NCBI GenBank assembly: GCA_946885665.1
Contig: CAMPGT010000170.1
Coordinates: 1 to 8,486, forward strand
From: an uncultured Chitinophagaceae bacterium
GTDB lineage: Bacteria; Bacteroidota; Bacteroidia; Chitinophagales; Chitinophagaceae
Direction of reading: 5' to 3'
DNA: 8,486 nt
The notes under the pieces are model-generated. The model was not told where the DNA came from and searched no databases. It was given only the letters and a program-made list of their open reading frames with translations. The stretch's first letter is position 1; each line of letters opens with the position of its first letter. Positions 1 through 6,217 of this stretch are shown piece after piece. The translations under genes were made by a program, and so were the position numbers.

Positions 1-1031
1 GCTTCGCTGCTGTGCCGGAAATGGCAAACCGCCACGCCGGAGGCCTTGATCCTCTCAATCGACCTTCTCACCTCCTGCTCGTTTTTATGGTAAATGTTCC
101 GCAGGTACACCGCCTTAATCTGCCTGGGAAAATGTTCAACAACCGACGCATAGATCACCGGGTCCTGCTGCGAGTCATCTCCCAATAAAATAAAACCCTG
201 TTCGGGGAACGCCTCCATTATCCTCGTGATCCTGAAAAATTTAGTGGCATGCTTGTTCTGCCCCGTTTTCCAGGCCTGCGACAACCTTTTCATCTGGGCA
301 AGTAAATAGATCCCTTTCGGCAATTCGTTTTTGGCCGCAAAATTCCTGATGTAATCGTACAGGTTCCATTCACTGCTCGAAACAAAAAAAAATGGATTCG
401 GCTCCTGCTGAACGGTGCCGGCAAAGGCAAGTGCGCGGTAATGCTTCACCACGCCTTCGAATGGCTGCCGGCTATACGCATTCTGCGTGAGCAGCACGAA
501 CAACCTTTTGCGCAGGTTAGAGGAATGCGAAATGAGAAACGTGTCGTCAATATCCGAAATAACCGCATACTGGCGGACGTACGGAACATACAGCTCACCC
601 GCGCCCTTGACGATGCCGTAGTATTGTTTTACCACGCCTTCGTCGATATATACTTCCAGCCGGTGCCAACCGGGCGCCGGCATCACCTGCGGCGACCACT
701 GAAAACGAAAAAAGCCATCCTTTTCGGCAGTGTGATGAATCGCCTCTCCATTGAACTGCAGGGTTACCCTTGCATGTGGTATAGGTTTTACTATGAAAAG
801 CCGTATCAATGCAAATGTGTTCGTGAACACGTTGTTCCTGAATGTTTTCCTGGGCAGCGGACTTACTTTAAGCACATGCCCGAAAACAACGAGCTGTCCG
901 TTGGCGCCATAGCCGTGGTACACTCTGACTGTGGGCCTGGTGGTGAGCCGCATCCAGCGGAACAATTTTTCCTTTAACCTTTTGATGAACGGCGGAGAAT
1001 AATTATTGTTTATTACTGCTGATTCATCCAT
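1..1031 (-). CDS. App1-family (DUF2183) phosphatidate phosphatase-like protein, 3' end outside window
   Basis: The minus strand encodes 343 visible residues; the C-terminus lies beyond base 1. The App1 catalytic domain (first described in yeast phosphatidate phosphatase App1, HAD-like fold) is clear: the nucleophile motif DIDDT is at residues 160-164, followed by ISHSS, then a FVSSSEWNLYDYI block and the late acidic motif LGDDSQQDPVIY. Residues about 30-150 are rich in beta-strand-like sequence and form the usual N-terminal region of bacterial App1 proteins. No signal peptide or membrane span is seen, so it is probably cytosolic or membrane-peripheral. The family dephosphorylates phosphatidate in yeast; the substrate in bacteria is inferred. 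I chose the ATG at 1029-1031 because an alternative in-frame ATG at 1068-1070 would overlap the divergent lipid kinase gene. Neither has a Shine-Dalgarno sequence. The visible catalytic motifs look intact. Family assignment is firm; exact substrate is not. Confidence 0.9.
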   Translation of the reverse strand, partial: MDESAVINNNYSPPFIKRLKEKLFRWMRLTTRPTVRVYHGYGANGQLVVFGHVLKVSPLPRKTFRNNVFTNTFALIRLFIVKPIPHARVTLQFNGEAIHHTAEKDGFFRFQWSPQVMPAPGWHRLEVYIDEGVVKQYYGIVKGAGELYVPYVRQYAVISDIDDTFLISHSSNLRKRLFVLLTQNAYSRQPFEGVVKHYRALAFAGTVQQEPNPFFFVSSSEWNLYDYIRNFAAKNELPKGIYLLAQMKRLSQAWKTGQNKHATKFFRITRIMEAFPEQGFILLGDDSQQDPVIYASVVEHFPRQIKAVYLRNIYHKNEQEVRRSIERIKASGVAVCHFRHSSE

Positions 1032-1036
1032 ATTTG
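1006..1036 (+). promoter_or_regulatory. Candidate Bacteroidota-type promoter for the lipid kinase operon
   Basis: TTG at 1006-1008 is followed after 20 bases by CATATTTG at 1029-1036. This resembles the Bacteroidota sigma-ABfr pattern of a TTG -33 box and a TAnnTTTG -7 box, with one mismatch at the first -7 base. Transcription would start around 1041, leaving a leader of roughly 16 bases before the ATG at 1057. The -7 box overlaps the start codon of the divergent phosphatase gene. Confidence 0.4.
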
Positions 1037-1056
1037 AAAAAGATATAAAATTGTCA

Positions 1057-1938
1057 ATGTCCGGCAGCATACCATCCCCAATTTTATTTATTCTGAACCC
1101 TGTTGCAGGGGGAAAGACTAAAGCGGATTGGGAATCTTCCATCAACGCTTTTTTCCGGACCGAAACGTCCGGGATTGAGTTTTACGTGCTGAAAGGAAAA
1201 GATGACCAGGAATCCATAAAGCATTGGATAGAAAAAATCAAACCGGGAAAAATCGTTGCGGTGGGTGGCGACGGCACCGTGTCGATGGTGGCCAGGCTGA
1301 TTTTGGGCACGGGCATTTCACTCGGCATACTTCCTGCGGGCTCATCCAACGGGATGGCCCGCGAGCTCGATATACCGCTTACACCCAACGAGGCGATGGA
1401 AGTGATCGCGAACGATAAAACAAAATTCGCGGACGTCATTTGCATCAATGACAAACACATCTGCATGCACCTGAGCGATATCGGCTTAAATGCGTTGCTT
1501 ATCAAGCATTTTGAGGAAGGCAAGCTGAGGGGCAAGTTCGGCTATGCCACAAAGGTGATCAAAACATTGTGGACAAAAAGCTACATGACGGTAGATGTGG
1601 GCATAAATGAAAAAACCGTCACATTGAAAGCGTTGATGGTGGTGATCGCCAATGCCGCCAAATACGGGACCGGCGCCGTTATCAATCCCGGCGGCGACCT
1701 GTACGACGGTCAATTCGAAGTGGTGGTGATGAGGCGGTTATCCATTTCCGAATTGTTCAAGATGTGGTTTCGGCCCCAACCCTTTAACCCCGCCAAAATA
1801 AAGCTCTACCCGGCCACCTCCATCACCATCACATCGCGCAAAAAAGAACACTTCCAGGTGGACGGCGAATATTTAGGAAAGGTTAAAAAGGTAGAAGCGC
1901 ATATATTAGCAGGACAATTGAAACTGATTGTTCCATAA
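1057..1938 (+). CDS. Diacylglycerol kinase family lipid kinase (YegS/BmrU-like)
   Basis: This 293-residue protein belongs to the DAGK catalytic family, which transfers phosphate from ATP to diacylglycerol or related lipids at the inner face of the membrane. Motifs in order: NPVAGGK at 14-20, the nucleotide-binding GGDGT at 70-74, PAGSSNGMAREL at 93-104 (equivalent of the PxGTxNDxAR block), NPGGDLYDG at 210-218, and QVDGE at 267-271. Length matches the family norm of about 290-310. There is no signal peptide or membrane helix. The open frame extends upstream to a TTG at 1006, but I prefer the ATG at 1057: it lies just before the conserved ILFILNP strand, and the TTG fits better as a promoter -33 box. 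The true lipid substrate cannot be read from sequence; sphingosine- or ceramide-type kinases share this fold, which matters because some Bacteroidota make sphingolipids. It is followed after 18 bp by the lactonase gene, probably in one transcript. Confidence 0.92.
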   Translation: MSGSIPSPILFILNPVAGGKTKADWESSINAFFRTETSGIEFYVLKGKDDQESIKHWIEKIKPGKIVAVGGDGTVSMVARLILGTGISLGILPAGSSNGMARELDIPLTPNEAMEVIANDKTKFADVICINDKHICMHLSDIGLNALLIKHFEEGKLRGKFGYATKVIKTLWTKSYMTVDVGINEKTVTLKALMVVIANAAKYGTGAVINPGGDLYDGQFEVVVMRRLSISELFKMWFRPQPFNPAKIKLYPATSITITSRKKEHFQVDGEYLGKVKKVEAHILAGQLKLIVP

Positions 1939-1956
1939 ATCAAATCATCTTCCATT

Positions 1957-3060
1957 ATGAGATTAATTATGTTAAGCGTATTAAGTATGGCCATCAGCAT
2001 GCTGAGTGCACAGGAGAAATACATGCTTGTGGGCACCTACACAAGAGGTAACAGCGAAGGAATTTATGTATATAAATTCAATACAAACACGGGGGACGTT
2101 ACGAAGGTAAGCTCAGCGTTTACGCAAAACCCTTCCTACCTCGCTTTTTCGCACGATAGAAAATATTTGTACGCAGCAAATGAAGTGGGCAAAGGAAAGG
2201 GAGCCGTCACCGCTTATTCATTCGACGAGGCAAGCGGAAAGCTTACGAAACTGAATGAACAACCGAGCAATGGCGACGGTCCGTGCTATGTAGCCGTTGA
2301 CAAAAGCAACAAATGGGTGGCAGTAGCCAATTACAGCGGCGGCAGTTTTTCGGTATATCCCGTTAAAGAAGACGGCAGCCTTGGAGAAGCGGCACATATT
2401 GTACAACATACAGGCGGCAGCGTAGATAAGCAAAGGCAGGAGAAACCGCATGTACATTCCACCGTGTTCTCGCCCGACGGAAAATACCTGGCCGTCGTAG
2501 ATCTCGGCACGGACGAGATTACCATGTATCCATTCAATGCCAGAAAGGATAAACCGTTAAATGAAAAAGGCATAGTTGTAAAAATGACGCCCGGCTGCGG
2601 CCCGAGGCACATTATCTTCAGTCCCAACACGCCGTATGCCTATGTGATCGAGGAAATGTCGGGAAATGTTGCCGTGCTGAGCACCAAAGGAGGTAAGTTC
2701 ACACAGATACAAAGCATCAGGTCGCACCCCGCCGATGAGGCAGAAGACATAGGCAGCGCGGCAATAAAAATATCACACGACGGTAAGTGGCTGTATGCAT
2801 CGAACCGGGGCAGCTCGAATACCATCACCGTGTACAGCATCGACCGCTCGACAGGTAAATTAACTTCAAAGGGCTCCGTAAAAAGTGGCGGAAAAGGACC
2901 AAGGGATTTTACAATCGATCCGTCTGGGAAATATGTACTTGCAGCAAACGGCCAGTCGGATAATATCACGATCTTCACAAGGAACAGCCAGACAGGCATG
3001 CTGACGCCGAACGGCAAAACGGTTTCGGTTGAAAGCCCCGTCTGTATTGTATTTTTCTGA
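1957..3060 (+). CDS. Secreted lactonase-family (6-phosphogluconolactonase-like) seven-bladed beta-propeller protein
   Basis: The 367-residue product matches the lactonase family typified by E. coli YbhE/Pgl (PF10282). It begins with the typical LVGTYTRG at about 24-31 and shows repeated propeller-blade units such as NPSYLAFSHDRKYLYAANE, KPHVHSTVFSPDGKYLAV (163-180), CGPRHIIFSP (214-223) and KGPRDFTIDPSGKYVLAANG (313-332). Residues 1-18 form a hydrophobic signal peptide with likely cleavage after Ser-Ala and before Gln19, so the mature protein should be periplasmic or secreted. Cytosolic Pgl of the pentose phosphate pathway has no such signal, so a role on an extracellular lactone or another ligand is more likely than 6-phosphogluconolactone hydrolysis; this is inference. 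An ATG at 1969 is an alternative start that shortens the signal. Spacing to the lipid kinase is 18 bp, suggesting cotranscription. No Shine-Dalgarno sequence is visible. Confidence 0.88.
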   Translation: MRLIMLSVLSMAISMLSAQEKYMLVGTYTRGNSEGIYVYKFNTNTGDVTKVSSAFTQNPSYLAFSHDRKYLYAANEVGKGKGAVTAYSFDEASGKLTKLNEQPSNGDGPCYVAVDKSNKWVAVANYSGGSFSVYPVKEDGSLGEAAHIVQHTGGSVDKQRQEKPHVHSTVFSPDGKYLAVVDLGTDEITMYPFNARKDKPLNEKGIVVKMTPGCGPRHIIFSPNTPYAYVIEEMSGNVAVLSTKGGKFTQIQSIRSHPADEAEDIGSAAIKISHDGKWLYASNRGSSNTITVYSIDRSTGKLTSKGSVKSGGKGPRDFTIDPSGKYVLAANGQSDNITIFTRNSQTGMLTPNGKTVSVESPVCIVFF

Positions 3061-3073
3061 CGAAAATTATCCC

Positions 3074-3081
3074 TACCTTCG
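3074..3081 (+). promoter_or_regulatory. Candidate -7 element of the cold-shock gene promoter
   Basis: TACCTTCG matches the Bacteroidota -7 consensus TAnnTTTG at all but one specified position. It lies 14 bases after the lactonase stop codon and 25 bases before the cold-shock ATG, so the predicted leader is about 20 bases. A TTG at 3047-3049 is the nearest -33 candidate, but its 24-base spacing is slightly long. Confidence 0.42.
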
Positions 3082-3106
3082 CAGCTATTTTTTACCAATA
3101 CAATAA

Positions 3107-3310
3107 ATGATGGACAACAAAATCCAGGGAACCGTAAAGTTTTTCAATTCGGAAAAAGGTTTCGGTTTTATCAAACACGATGACTCCTCAAAGGAAACAT
3201 TCGTTCATGTAAGCGGACTGATTGATGAGATCAAGGAAAATGATCGCGTGGAATTTGACGTGCAGAATGGAAAGAAAGGTTTGAACGCCGTGAATGTAAA
3301 ATTGATCTAA
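3107..3310 (+). CDS. Cold-shock domain protein (CspA family)
   Basis: This 67-residue protein is a single cold-shock domain, a five-stranded OB fold that binds single-stranded RNA and DNA and acts as an RNA chaperone in the cytoplasm. The RNP1 motif KGFGFI is preceded by GTVKFFNSE, and the RNP2-type segment TFVHVSGL follows. The usual Trp of KWFN is Phe here. The C-terminal VEFDVQNGKKGLNAVNVKLI strand pair is complete, so the gene is intact. Two ATG codons are in tandem (3107 and 3110), so the true start is uncertain by one residue. A candidate -7 box precedes it and a strong terminator follows, so it is probably transcribed as a single gene. No long structured 5' leader of the E. coli cspA kind fits in the short gap, so cold induction cannot be inferred from that feature. 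Confidence 0.96.
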   Translation: MMDNKIQGTVKFFNSEKGFGFIKHDDSSKETFVHVSGLIDEIKENDRVEFDVQNGKKGLNAVNVKLI

Positions 3311-3339
3311 ATAAATTACGATCTTTTTGCAACAACTTT

Positions 3340-3369
3340 AGGGACCGCTTCGGCGGTCCTTATTTTTTT
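3340..3369 (+). terminator. Intrinsic terminator of the cold-shock gene with UUCG tetraloop
   Basis: A nine-base-pair stem (3340-3348 with 3353-3361, one G-U pair) closes a TTCG tetraloop at 3349-3352 and is followed by seven T residues at 3363-3369. It starts 29 bases after the cold-shock stop. The orientation of the T run fits plus-strand termination. In the minus direction the bases after the hairpin are not T-rich, so it should be weaker for the histidine kinase. Confidence 0.9.
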
Positions 3370-4252
3370 ATGACAGCTCGAACGAGGCCACAAGGCGGCA
3401 CCCTTGCTGCGGAGCCGTTTCTACCTTCATCTCGCCATTATACAACTCGAGCCGGTGCCTGATATTTTTCAGCCCCAACCCGGACGTGGACTGCTTGGGA
3501 TTGAAGCCCACACCGTCATCCTGGATGATGAGGTTGACGATGTCGCCGGTTCTTGCCAGTTGTATATCTACATGCTCCGCTTTTGAATGTTTCAGAATAT
3601 TGTTCAGTTGTTCCTGGGTGATGCGGTACAGCATCAGCTTCTGCGTCGAATCCAAAATGTCTTCCCTGAAATTCGTGTGGCGAATGGTGATCTGGATATC
3701 TTTGATCCTGAGTATGCTGTCGATCAGTTCCCTGATGGACTCTATAAGGCCGAGGTCCGAGAGTGTTGGTGAAACCAGCGATTTGGAAAGGGTGCGTATT
3801 TCGTCGATAACCTGCTTGAGAAAGTCGGCACTTTTAGAAAGCATTTCAGTTTTTGCCGAGGGGTTCATCTGCGCGTGTTCAATATATAGCTTAACCACGC
3901 CGAGCAATTGGTTGATGTTGTCGTGCAGTTCTTCACCAAGCTTTTTTCTTTCCTGCTCCTGCGCATTGAATACTTCGCGGGCCAACTCATTTTTATACCG
4001 CAGGCGTTCCTTGTTCAATTCTTCCTGCAGCACATGCTGCTTGCGGATTATTTTGCGGCTCACAAAAAAAATAAATATCGCCGACATGAGCATGAACAGT
4101 ACACCCTTATAGGTTTGTACGCGCGATAAAAAAGAAAGGTTATTATGGGCAAGATCCAGTGATAAAAAATCGGTGAAGACGATCCAAACGGTCCCAAACA
4201 ACAGGAAGATAAGGGCAAGTTGCATGGGTGGCGATAATCTGGACTTAAACAT
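3368..4252 (-). CDS. Membrane sensor histidine kinase, HisKA_3/NarL type
   Basis: The 294-residue protein has two membrane helices (about 11-29 and 48-65) joined by a short external loop. A coiled segment (about 68-100) follows, then the HisKA_3 dimerization domain with QERKKLGEELHDNINQLL, whose phospho-acceptor is His110. The ATPase domain shows the N-box EQLNNILKHSKA (214-225), DDGVGF (245-250) and GLGLKNI (258-264), so it looks catalytically complete. The N-terminal FGTVWIVFTD and LSRVQTYKGVLFMLMSA sequence resembles a two-helix module usually found before PAS domains; here no PAS domain separates it from the kinase. Such kinases usually phosphorylate a LuxR/NarL-type response regulator, but none is encoded in this window, so the partner and signal are unknown. 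The stop codon lies inside the T run of the cold-shock terminator. The ATG at 4252 faces the ABC-F gene across 49 bp. Confidence 0.92.
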   Translation of the reverse strand: MFKSRLSPPMQLALIFLLFGTVWIVFTDFLSLDLAHNNLSFLSRVQTYKGVLFMLMSAIFIFFVSRKIIRKQHVLQEELNKERLRYKNELAREVFNAQEQERKKLGEELHDNINQLLGVVKLYIEHAQMNPSAKTEMLSKSADFLKQVIDEIRTLSKSLVSPTLSDLGLIESIRELIDSILRIKDIQITIRHTNFREDILDSTQKLMLYRITQEQLNNILKHSKAEHVDIQLARTGDIVNLIIQDDGVGFNPKQSTSGLGLKNIRHRLELYNGEMKVETAPQQGCRLVASFELS

Positions 4253-4289
4253 GCAATTAAGATAGGGATAATTTTAAAATTGTGTTATT

Positions 4290-4297
4290 TATCTTCG
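4290..4297 (+). promoter_or_regulatory. Candidate -7 element for the ABC-F gene, close to its ATG
   Basis: TATCTTCG differs from the Bacteroidota -7 consensus TAnnTTTG at one position. Only four bases separate it from the ATG at 4302, so transcription would begin at or next to the start codon and the message could be leaderless. No TTG -33 box lies at the usual distance upstream, which lowers confidence. Confidence 0.38.
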
Positions 4298-4301
4298 CAT
4301 T

Positions 4302-6188
4302 ATGCATTATGTTTCTGTTGAGGGGCTGACGAAGTCGTATGGCATAAAACCGCTTTTTACCAACATCACTTTTCACATCGAAGAAGGCGATAAAATTGCG
4401 CTCGTTGCCAGGAACGGCAGCGGCAAATCCACCCTGCTCAAAATACTTTCCGGCAAAGAGACGCCGGACAGCGGTACGGTATGGGTGCACAAAGATGTAA
4501 GTGTGGCGCTGTTTGAGCAGGACCCTGTGTTCGTCGAAGAAAAATCCATCCTCGATAATATCTTTCACCACCATCATCCCGTAATCGATGCGATAAAAGA
4601 ATATGAGGCGGCGCTCGATTCAAACAATGAAAATGATGTTGGCAACGCCATTGTGAAAATGGACGAGCTCAATGCCTGGGACTTCGAGAACAAGGTGCAC
4701 CAGATATTCGGAAAGCTGAACATTCATCAGCTCCATCAGCAGGTGTCGACGCTGTCGGGTGGACAGCGCAAAAGGGTTGCGCTGGCAAAAACGCTGATCG
4801 ATATCGGCTTCGAACGTAAGCATGTGCTGCTGATCATGGATGAGCCTACCAACCATCTCGACGTGCAGATGGTCGAGTGGCTCGAGCATTACCTGTCGCA
4901 GGAACGCGTAACGCTCTTGCTCGTGACCCATGACCGTTACTTTCTCGATAATGTTTGCGAAGAAATATGGGAACTTGATGAGAGCAGCATGTACACGTAC
5001 AAAGGCAGCTATGAAAACTTCCTCGAGAAGAAGGCCGCGCGCCTCGAAAACGAACTGGCCAGCATAGACAAAGCGAAAAATCTCTATCGCAAAGAGCTGG
5101 AATGGATGCGCAAGCAGCCCAAAGCAAGAACAACAAAATCCAAGAGCAGGATCGATGCGTTCACGGATGTTGAGGCCCGCGCCAAAAAAACCGTGGAGGA
5201 CCAGCAGGTACAGCTCGATATGAAAATGACCAGGCTCGGCGGAAAGGTAGTGGAGATGAAAAAAGTGTACAAGAGCTTCGGCGATCTGGCCATCCTGAAA
5301 GGTTTCGACTACACGTTCAAAAAAGGTGAAAAGGTGGGTGTCATTGGCAAAAACGGCGCAGGCAAGTCCACCTTTCTGAATATCATACAGGGCGTGGAAA
5401 ATGCCGACAGCGGAAAGATCAACATCGGCGACACTGTTGTATTCGGTAATTACTCGCAATCCGGTCTTCCCATCGGGGAAGACATGCGTGTGATAGAATA
5501 TGTGAAAGATATCGCAGAGCATTTTCCGCTAAGCAATGGAGGAACACTCAGCGCCTCCCAGTTTCTCGGCCTGTTTCTTTTTCCTCCGGAACAGCAGTAC
5601 ACCTATATTTCAAAATTGAGCGGCGGTGAAAAAAGAAGGCTGCACCTGCTGTCCATACTTTTCCGCAATCCAAATTTTTTGATCCTCGATGAGCCCACTA
5701 ATGACCTCGACCTCCCCACCCTCGGTGTTCTCGAAAACTTTCTCAACGATTACCCGGGATGCCTGTTGATCGTTTCGCACGACCGCTACTTCATGGACAG
5801 GCTGGTGGATCATTTATTTATCTTTGAAGGCAACGGCGTGGTAAAAGACTTTCCGGGAAACTATTCCGTTTACCGTTCATCCCTGAAAGAGAAGGATGAT
5901 GTAATAAAGGCGCCCGAAGAAAAGGACCTCAAAGGAAAAACTGTAATTTCAACTACCCGGCCGGCGGAAAAGAGAAAGCTCTCTTACAATGAAAAAAGGG
6001 AATGGGAACAACTCCAGGAAGAACTGGCACGCCTTGAGAAAGAAAAAACCGGTTTAACCGAACAGTTGAATACCGGTTCACTTCCATACGATGAGTTGAT
6101 GAAAATTTCCGAGAAAATTGCAGCGATCGGCGATTTGCTGGACCAGAAAGAAATGCGCTGGCTGGAGCTGAGTGAGATCGCAGAGTAA
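4302..6188 (+). CDS. ABC-F family ATPase, Uup-like
   Basis: The 628-residue protein has two ABC ATPase domains and no membrane segments, the hallmark of ABC-F proteins, which act on ribosomes or nucleic acids instead of transporting solutes. Domain 1 has Walker A RNGSGKST (37-44), signature LSGGQ (151-155), Walker B LLIMDE (176-181) and His210. A charged linker (about 235-310) contains the WMRKQPKARTTKSKSR element typical of ABC-F linkers. Domain 2 has GKNGAGKST (349-357), LSGGE (439-443), LILDE (460-464) and His493. A C-terminal coiled coil (about 558-628, starting KLSYNEKREWEQL) matches the Uup CTD, linked in E. coli to DNA binding and transposon excision, with later work on ribosome assembly. 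In the first P-loop the leading Gly of GxxGxGK is Ala36. A run of four His is at 89-92. It does not look like a known antibiotic-resistance ABC-F, though this cannot be excluded. The peptidase gene follows after 29 bp. Confidence 0.93.
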   Translation: MHYVSVEGLTKSYGIKPLFTNITFHIEEGDKIALVARNGSGKSTLLKILSGKETPDSGTVWVHKDVSVALFEQDPVFVEEKSILDNIFHHHHPVIDAIKEYEAALDSNNENDVGNAIVKMDELNAWDFENKVHQIFGKLNIHQLHQQVSTLSGGQRKRVALAKTLIDIGFERKHVLLIMDEPTNHLDVQMVEWLEHYLSQERVTLLLVTHDRYFLDNVCEEIWELDESSMYTYKGSYENFLEKKAARLENELASIDKAKNLYRKELEWMRKQPKARTTKSKSRIDAFTDVEARAKKTVEDQQVQLDMKMTRLGGKVVEMKKVYKSFGDLAILKGFDYTFKKGEKVGVIGKNGAGKSTFLNIIQGVENADSGKINIGDTVVFGNYSQSGLPIGEDMRVIEYVKDIAEHFPLSNGGTLSASQFLGLFLFPPEQQYTYISKLSGGEKRRLHLLSILFRNPNFLILDEPTNDLDLPTLGVLENFLNDYPGCLLIVSHDRYFMDRLVDHLFIFEGNGVVKDFPGNYSVYRSSLKEKDDVIKAPEEKDLKGKTVISTTRPAEKRKLSYNEKREWEQLQEELARLEKEKTGLTEQLNTGSLPYDELMKISEKIAAIGDLLDQKEMRWLELSEIAE

Positions 6189-6217
6189 ATTGATAACCTC
6201 TTAATACTCCCCACTGT

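Noticed and set aside
441..977. Open plus-strand frame of 178 codons opposite the App1 gene
   Set aside because: The minus strand carries clear App1 motifs over the same bases; the plus-strand product has no family resemblance.
3321..3330. ATCTTTTTGC resembling a -7 promoter element after the cold-shock gene
   Set aside because: It lacks the TA start of the motif and no plus-strand gene follows; the terminator lies directly downstream.
3486..4112. Open plus-strand frame of 208 codons opposite the histidine kinase, Ser-rich product
   Set aside because: It is entirely antisense to a kinase with intact HisKA_3 and ATPase motifs; its product is low-complexity with no recognisable domain.
4270..4281. 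Perfect 12-base AT-only palindrome in the gap between the kinase and ABC-F genes
   Set aside because: It consists only of A and T runs, which arise easily by chance in AT-rich intergenic DNA; no second copy or known operator match supports a binding site.
4620..5522. Open minus-strand frame of 300 codons opposite the ABC-F gene
   Set aside because: It overlaps conserved ABC motifs on the other strand, and its composition (Phe, His, Leu-rich) is typical of an antisense shadow.
5888..6188. Possible separate small gene in the charged C-terminal part of the ABC-F frame
   Set aside because: It is in frame, continuous and matches the Uup-type C-terminal coiled coil, so it is part of the ABC-F protein.
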